DNA from: Whalleya microplaca | Taxonomy: Eukaryota > Ascomycota > Sordariomycetes > Xylariales > Xylariaceae | DNA length: 64,000 nucleotides | Direction of reading: 5' to 3' | Assembly: GCA_022497155.1 (NCBI GenBank) | Contig: MU385794.1 | Span: 1 to 64,000, forward strand | In this document: positions 58,681 to 64,000 of the stretch, piece after piece | Numbering within the stretch: the first letter of the stretch is position 1 | How the letters are laid out: every line of letters starts with the position of its first letter | Program-made: the position numbers and the translations under genes | Notes under the pieces: generated by a model | Databases searched by the model: none | What the model saw: the letters and a program-made list of their open reading frames with translations, nothing else | What the model was told of the DNA's origin: nothing

Positions 58681-59657
58681 TGCTTCTGATGACACCTAGC
58701 GTTATTTGAGGGAAGATAAGGAGGCTTGAACATCTGCATAAGCACCTCGCTTACACGACCTACTCCACCCAAACTACGTTAGTATCAAGATATACATCAT
58801 CCGACTCCATGTTAATTCAGCGTCGCAGACTTTTAGTTCAACAAGGCTTCTATAATACCACCATTGCATCTTTAGCGTCTAAAGGCATTATGTTGAGTGT
58901 GTCACCGACGGGCAAGGATCAGATTTGCAAATAATGAAGAAACTTCCATGTAGCACTTTTGAGGCTGCGAGTGATTCAAGACAATATGACTCGGATGGGT
59001 TTGCAGTGTAGTAGTTCAAAGCTATTTAAAGAAGGTTATTCGCAGCTATCCTTATACCCTCGATGAATTTTCATGGTAGAATCGCTTAATTGTTGACTGC
59101 TTCCTATGTCGTGCCGAAATTGTCTCGAGTATAGCATCAAGTTCTGAAATGATACCAGACTCGTAGTTCATGAACCATCTAGGAGTGGATAGATAACTTG
59201 TAGAAAGGAGTGGCAGCCTAGTATTCCGATTTCTTGCCTAGTTACTAATGGACTTTGTCTCCTTCTAGCCTAACATACGGGTCCATGAGTATGTGACTAA
59301 GACGATAGGCTGCTCAGTCTAGGTATGGTTTGATTACTTTACAAAAGCTATTCTGAAGGGTTCGAGAAATTCTGTCCGCTGTATGGTTTATTAAGCTCTC
59401 GTTCCTTCAATGCCTTCATCTTCATGCTGAAGTATCGATATATTAGTTCACGATAGGCCAGCCTAGACTACGCATGACGGAACCAACCTGGAGAAAGTAC
59501 TACGCGTAGACATAGTCGGATGCCATATGACTTAAGGTTCCAGGCCCTGTATCTATCCCGGTGGCCGAATTTGCGGGGTTCGGTTAATGGATTCATCTGG
59601 TCTATAAAGTGATTTCATATCTTGGCGCATAGTCAGATCAAGCTCAGTGATGGCAAA
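58681..59657. other. Gene-free stretch
   Basis: About 1 kb. Nothing recognised. Confidence 0.5.
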
Positions 59658-59840
59658 CCCCAGAAATTTCCCCAGGTCGTCATGAAGCAATCGTTACATT
59701 TTTAATCTATTCGCCAATCTTATCCGCGTGTCGCCGGGGACCAGGAATACCACCCAGTCCATAACTCGTACGGCCTTCAGGCTAAACATGGTCGAAGCAA
59801 TCAAGAAAAGTGCAAATTATGTTTCCTAGTCAAGTATAAA
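59658..59840 (+). promoter_or_regulatory. GH11 xylanase promoter with CreA-like, XlnR-like and TATA motifs
   Basis: Two CCCCAG words (59658-59663 and 59670-59675, reverse complement of SYGGRG) and one CCGGGG (59734-59739) match the carbon-repressor CreA/CRE1 consensus. GGCTAAA at 59780-59786 matches the xylanase activator XlnR/XYR1 site, about 110 bp before the start codon. TATAAA lies at 59835-59840, 57 bp before the ATG. The motifs are short and each could be chance, but the arrangement fits a xylan-induced, glucose-repressed gene. Confidence 0.5.
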
Positions 59841-59896
59841 GACAGCGGGTAGTCCTGCTCAGACATGTTTGCAGGTTACTACCCACGCTCATCACC

Positions 59897-60616
59897 ATGC
59901 TAGTCTTCTCACTTCTCGTAGCCTTCCTGGTTTCAGGGGTATTCGCAGCCCCTGCGGAGCTTATCCGATCTGGTGATGATATAACGTCTGTAGACATTCA
60001 ACCACGGCAAGGTGGCTATTACTATTCGTTCTGGTCCGAGGGTGGTGGAAACTTTAGGTGTACCAATGAGGCCGGAGGCCAATACAGCGTAACCTGGTCT
60101 GGCAACGGTGGTTTCGTATGCGGTAAGGGATGGAGTTATGGAGGATCTAGGTGAGTTGAATCCCAAGAGACCAATATTGTTTGATTAACTGTAAATGATA
60201 GGGCTGTCACGTATAGTGGGACATACGAACCTCAAGGCCCCAGCTACCTTGCTCTGTACGGCTGGACAAGGAATCCCCTTATTGAGTACTACGTTGTAGA
60301 GTCTCACGGTGATCTCCTCCCCAACGAGCCGTGGACTTCCAAGGGAAATTTCACCTTCGAGGAGGGATCATACGAGATTTTCTCAAGCACGCGTGTTCAG
60401 AAGCCTTCTATTGAGGGCACGAGGACTTTTCAGCAGTATTGGTCCGTCCGCTCAGAAAAGCGAACTAATGGAACGATCACCACACAGAGACACTATGACG
60501 AATGGGCCAAAGTCGGATTGAATCTGGGAAACCATGACTACATGATTATCGCAACAGAGGGATACACTGCAAACGGGACGAGTAGCAGTGGAACCGCCAC
60601 TATGACTGTGGCATAA
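59897..60616 (+). CDS. GH11 endo-1,4-beta-xylanase (two exons)
   Basis: Exons 59897-60150 and 60202-60616, 222 aa. The 51-bp intron GTGAGT...GATAG joins [14 protein letters not shown]. The signal peptide is [17 protein letters not shown]; a short propeptide ends at PRQ. The mature enzyme is a GH11 beta-jelly roll that cuts the xylan backbone with retention. The nucleophile is Glu113 in [10 protein letters not shown] and the acid/base is Glu204 in [12 protein letters not shown]. The thumb region [16 protein letters not shown] is present. No binding module. The length is normal. It complements the CE1 esterase and GH62 enzyme about 50 kb to the left. Confidence 0.95.
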
Positions 60617-61156
60617 GAGATAGTAGCGTTTAGTTATTCTTAGGATGAATCCGTTGGAACGGTACTGTGGAAAATCCACCCGGCATCTGTATATAACTCG
60701 CCGCCTCACTGGGATTTGCAGGGCAACACCGGTAACAGTGCTCTCTTAGGCGAGTCGAAATATTTAAGCTTACTTTGACCTCAACTTGCATGTCAAGCGT
60801 GAAATATAGCTAGCACTTAAGTTACCCCAATAAAATAATCAGTATTTTCTATGCAGAGTGTAACTCTTCTACCAGCAGCCGCATCATTGCAACATATCCC
60901 ACCATAAAATCTCATAGAAACTCTATACCTAATAGTCCCAGACAACTTGCAATCCAATGACAATACAGTTCTATAATTCGTTCAGTGGGGTCCTATCATA
61001 GAAAGGCTAGTAAGCACTGCTTGTACTTGCAATCTGCAATTATGCTGCTGCGTTCCGTTGACTTGATCCCGCGTAGCTGATCTTTGGGTATACACAGGTA
61101 GATGAAGGTATTAGAAACTCGATCTACTTTCTTCGCCAGAATCTATAGATAAACAG
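60617..61156. other. Convergent intergenic region
   Basis: About 540 bp between GH11 and the Ras-like gene. Nothing recognised. Confidence 0.5.
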
Positions 61157-61908
61157 CTATTTAACTGAATTATTCCCTATGCCTGGGGCATTCTTTTTCG
61201 AACCAAAACGCTTCAACAGATGTCTAAGACCGCTTGTCCAATTACGCTTCTTTTTCTCGGGAATAGAATGCGGGCGTGCCTGCTGCGCCTCACGTTCTGC
61301 TGTCTCTAATAATGCCTGCTGTTCCCGTGTCATTGTCCTCACAATGGCATGAAACGCATTCTCGACGTTGGTGCCATTTTTAGCGGATGTCTCAACAAAC
61401 TCGCATCCCAGTTCGCGAGCCAGCGCGGTGCCTTCGTCAACTGACACCTCTCGGTCTTCTGTAAGATCGCTTTTATTGCCAACGAGAAGGTATGGCATAG
61501 GTGATTTCTGAAACGTCTGGATCTGTTGTCGATACCTTCTGATGCCCTCGAACGTCTGTCTGGACGATATGCTATAGACCAGTAGCGAACATTCGGTTGT
61601 TCGAATGATGTGCGCTTGCAAGGCCGTATATTCTTCCTGGGGAAACGTGTCCAAGATGTCGAGTATGCATACCCGTCCGTCGATAGCTGCTTGCATTCGG
61701 CTTGAGTCTTCTAAGGTCGGGTCATACTAGATGATTGTCATCCACTGCCTGCTCATGGACGATCATGGCCTTAGTCTGCATGTATTTTGTCAAAAGTACG
61801 TACTTCTTCAATAAAAGCGCGAAAACACATTCTGTTTATAAGACTGGTCTTTCCAACGCCGTCATCCCCAAGCACTGAAATCTTGTGCTCTTTCAAAAAT
61901 CTTGCCAT
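61157..61908 (-). CDS. Divergent Ras-family GTPase-like protein (two exons)
   Basis: Exons (minus): 61804-61908 and 61157-61726, 224 aa. The 77-bp intron GTACGT...ATCTAG joins FIEE to YDPTLEDS. The fold is clearly Ras: P-loop GDDGVGKT (14-21), switch I YDPTLEDS with the conserved Thr, NKSD and ETSAKN for guanine binding. Three features are odd. The residue at the Ras G12 position is Asp. The DTAGQ motif reads DTFPQ, so the Gly that moves on GTP binding (Ras G60) is Pro. The C-terminus is basic (KKKRNWTSGLRHLLKRFGSKKN) but ends NNSVK without a CaaX box. The known effect of such changes in Ras is loss of GTP hydrolysis or switching, so this may be a pseudo-GTPase. Membrane binding, if any, would be by charge. 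Confidence 0.88.
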
Positions 61909-62354
61909 GTTGTAATCGTCTAGCAAGAAGTAGGAGAGGATTGACAGAATCTAGATAGGGTGGTTTCTATATATATAAATGCGGAGATTAGAGGAATCAT
62001 GCATAAGTATGGCAGAGCAGAAGGTCACTATGCATCACAGAGTCGCACCGCATATATCGGAGATGCACAGTCAGATCATTCGCTCGATGACAAGCCATCC
62101 AAGGAAGGATATGTACTATTCTTAACCTAATTTTCGAGACTCCCCATAGTTGCTTTCTGCACACTATAGTCTGATTACCCGCAGTTATTATATACTAACA
62201 CTCCTCATCAATCGTTTACAAATACATAGGCAAACAACCATACTTCGAAACATTTAGTGGTCAATTGTATGAATATAATGAACTTGACCGTATTATTATC
62301 TCTAGGTAGTACTACACGATACCTGATAATAAGTCAAAACCAAGACGCCTTCTT
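61909..62354. other. Intergenic, no gene seen
   Basis: About 445 bp between two minus-strand genes; the promoter of the Ras-like gene lies here. Confidence 0.5.
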
Positions 62355-63134
62355 CTAGGGAGTTGCCACTATGAGCAGACACAGCAGCTTCGTAATTCTT
62401 TCTTGCTGTTCAAGGCTTTTTTTGCGAGCATCCAGAAAGATATCACTCAGCCTCAATGCTACTGTAGCCCTGTCCTTGTAGCCCAGATAGTCCTCTCCAC
62501 TCCGCTCGCCGTCAGACATTGCTAGGCGTACAAATGTCTGCGCGTTAGGAAAGGTTGCTTCCTCAAGAGAGGCTTCACCGCGGTTGACTTGTGCGAGAAT
62601 ACGAACTAAAGTGTCTTCTGCTTTCGCTACTAGCTCCGAAAGCATAGCAGCACTTCCTGATATGACTCTTGATGGCGTGGTCAGCACGTTCAGAATCAGG
62701 CGCTGTAGCATCTCGTCAGATGCGAGGTATTCTGGGGTTTTCTGGATGCTGACAATGCTACCATCTACAATCTTGATGCCGTTACCTTCAGCAGCTTTGA
62801 GAGCGAAAGAGCTTGAAACGACGAGCTTGCGGTCGAATGGTACTTCAGCATCCACTAATACACCTGCTTCTATCATAATCGATAGGAAACCAGCTTTCAG
62901 TGTTTCCCGAAGCTCCGCGTCTTCCGCAACTTGATCGGGCACAAATACCATGAGGTCGATGTCTGATAGAATGGCCAAGTTATCGTCGGCTGAAGAACCA
63001 TATAGGACAGCAACGTGTTTAGTTTGTCCCAAAGTTTCTCCTAGGAGCGAATCCAACTTTTTGATGACTTGTGACCGGATATTCGTTTCATTGGCGGGAA
63101 ATGATAACTGATATTTACCATGGATCCCGACCAT
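62355..63134 (-). CDS. Nucleotidyltransferase-fold protein
   Basis: 259 aa from the ATG at 63134 (MVGIHGKYQLSFPANETNIR). An upstream in-frame start at 63221 would add 29 residues encoded in AT-rich edge DNA and is less likely. The motif YGSSADDNLAILSDIDLMVF carries G-S and D-x-D (Gly46-Ser47, Asp58, Asp60), as in MNT/Pol-beta-type nucleotidyltransferases. The C-terminal part (PNAQTFVRLAMSDGERSGED, RATVALRLSDIFLDARKK) is helical. Proteins of this fold transfer nucleotides to small molecules, proteins or RNA, or act as antitoxins in bacteria. The substrate here is unknown. No signal peptide. It lies next to a Ras-like gene in the same orientation, at the edge of a degraded repeat block. Confidence 0.7.
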   Translation of the reverse strand: MVGIHGKYQLSFPANETNIRSQVIKKLDSLLGETLGQTKHVAVLYGSSADDNLAILSDIDLMVFVPDQVAEDAELRETLKAGFLSIMIEAGVLVDAEVPFDRKLVVSSSFALKAAEGNGIKIVDGSIVSIQKTPEYLASDEMLQRLILNVLTTPSRVISGSAAMLSELVAKAEDTLVRILAQVNRGEASLEEATFPNAQTFVRLAMSDGERSGEDYLGYKDRATVALRLSDIFLDARKKSLEQQERITKLLCLLIVATP

Positions 63135-63221
63135 TCGGGACACCCTAGGTGCCGGGACCGCAATAACTAAATTCCGCCATATAAAAGTTACTATATTCAA
63201 ATAACAATAAAAAATCAACAA

Positions 63222-64000
63222 CTTGTCTAAAATAAAAATAAAAATTACCGTTTAGCAGCATTTCTCTTAATTAGTTTATTAGTTTATTTGGCATTTTGAT
63301 TATCTTGCCGGAACGAGTTTGTTTTATAGGTATAAATAGGACCTAAATAAAGGAATCTTCCTCGGAATTCTCCTTCTCGGAATCTTTTTTTTCTATATCA
63401 TTTATAATAACTATAATTTCCTTTTAAGTGTTATTTATAGCTTTATTGTCTTTTTGTTTCTCCTTCCAGATCTCTTAAAATATCTAAAAATATTAGTTTA
63501 AATTAAAAACTCGCCGTTTTTTTCTCTTTAGCTTCAAACGTTCAACCTCCTTTTTCAAACGCTCAATTTCCCTATCTCTTAATAATAAATTTATATTTAA
63601 TTTTTCTATATAATTAGTAAGCTTGCGGATCTTATAATTAAGACCTGGTATACGTCCTTTAGCTAAATCTTTAATTTAACGCCCTATAGCTAGTATAAAA
63701 ATTGTATCTATATAAGCTTATTGAGATTCAGTTATATTTACTTCCTTTTTATTTTATTAGATCTCTAAATAACTTAAAGCCTTTTTTTTTAATATTAGCT
63801 AATTTCTTGTAACTCTAAAGCTAAAGTAAATATTCCTTATAGTTAAAGTCTTACTCCTGGCTTAAATATAAGTCCTTATAAAATTCAGCTTATTTACCGG
63901 AGCTAAATTAATCTGATAGTTATATTTCTTTAATAAATTTCGATATCGGCGTTTAAGCTAATTAAAAGAACCATTATCTAATAGTTGAAGGCCGTAAGAA
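63222..64000 (-). mobile_element. RIP-degraded transposon relic (right AT-rich block)
   Basis: AT-rich DNA with many stops. On the minus strand two pieces still read as protein: LLLRDREIERLKKEVERLKL followed by KRKKRRVF (about 63600-63500), a heptad coiled coil with a basic end, and DSEKENSEEDSF with PIKQTRSGKIIKMPNKL (about 63390-63275). A coiled coil plus basic C-terminus is usual in fungal pogo/Fot1-type transposases, which is my best guess. The window ends inside the block. Confidence 0.5.

Noticed and set aside
1..64000. CRISPR arrays, bacterial operons, phage genes
   Set aside because: No repeat-spacer pattern; genes are spliced eukaryotic genes.

Overview
This window is nuclear DNA of a filamentous ascomycete (Pezizomycotina). 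Genes are split by short introns (about 50-120 bp) with GT...AG ends and CTAAC/CTGAT-like branch sites. The content is typical of a saprotroph, endophyte or plant-associated mould: secreted hemicellulases, an EthD-domain protein, an AsaB-type hydroxylase, fungal arylamine N-acetyltransferase, an HMT1-type vacuolar ABC transporter and SGT2. Three very AT-rich, stop-riddled blocks (1-2.8 kb, 48.5-53.7 kb, 63.2-64 kb) look like repeat DNA degraded by repeat-induced point mutation (RIP). I cannot name the genus.

Layout. 1-2.8 kb: AT-rich block with a 132-bp satellite and a decayed repeat-coding gene. 5-10.8 kb: medium-chain reductase, then secreted CE1 esterase and GH62 arabinofuranosidase in tandem. 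11.9-21.4 kb: P450, C4-methylsterol-oxidase-like hydroxylase, AsaB-like hydroxylase/desaturase, a small glycine-rich protein and a short-chain dehydrogenase. These look like tailoring enzymes of a small sterol/terpenoid pathway without a visible backbone gene. 22-25.8 kb: phosphoinositide phospholipase C and a BCS1-like AAA protein, convergent. 26.3-29.2 kb: MFS transporter relic, EthD protein, DUF1993-like protein. 31-36.5 kb: lineage-type proteins (two secreted, one small membrane protein, one disordered). 37.2-44.5 kb: arylamine N-acetyltransferase with an in-frame TGA, SGT2, and the HMT1 ABC transporter. 44.5-48.3 kb: long intergenic region. 48.35-50.79 kb: a complete LTR element framed by a 5-bp target duplication, inside the second AT-rich block. 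54-55.7 kb: large secreted-type protein. 59.9-60.6 kb: GH11 xylanase with carbon-control-type sites upstream. 61.2-63.1 kb: a divergent Ras-like protein and a nucleotidyltransferase-fold protein, then the third AT-rich block.

Most interesting observations. (1) The HMT1-type ABC transporter has a long disordered tail. Its last exon opens with a perfect PAM2 (poly(A)-binding-protein-binding) motif and ends in RGG-type repeats, an unexpected link between a vacuolar transporter and mRNA machinery. (2) The Ras-like protein has Asp at the Ras G12 position and Pro at the G60 position, and lacks a CaaX box. (3) The N-acetyltransferase frame is cut by one TGA but continues with family-like sequence for 55 codons. 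(4) The P450 needs a 17-nt micro-exon. (5) A tailoring-enzyme group contains an ERG25-like hydroxylase. Exon joins were worked out by reading splice sites and frames by eye. No database search was possible.
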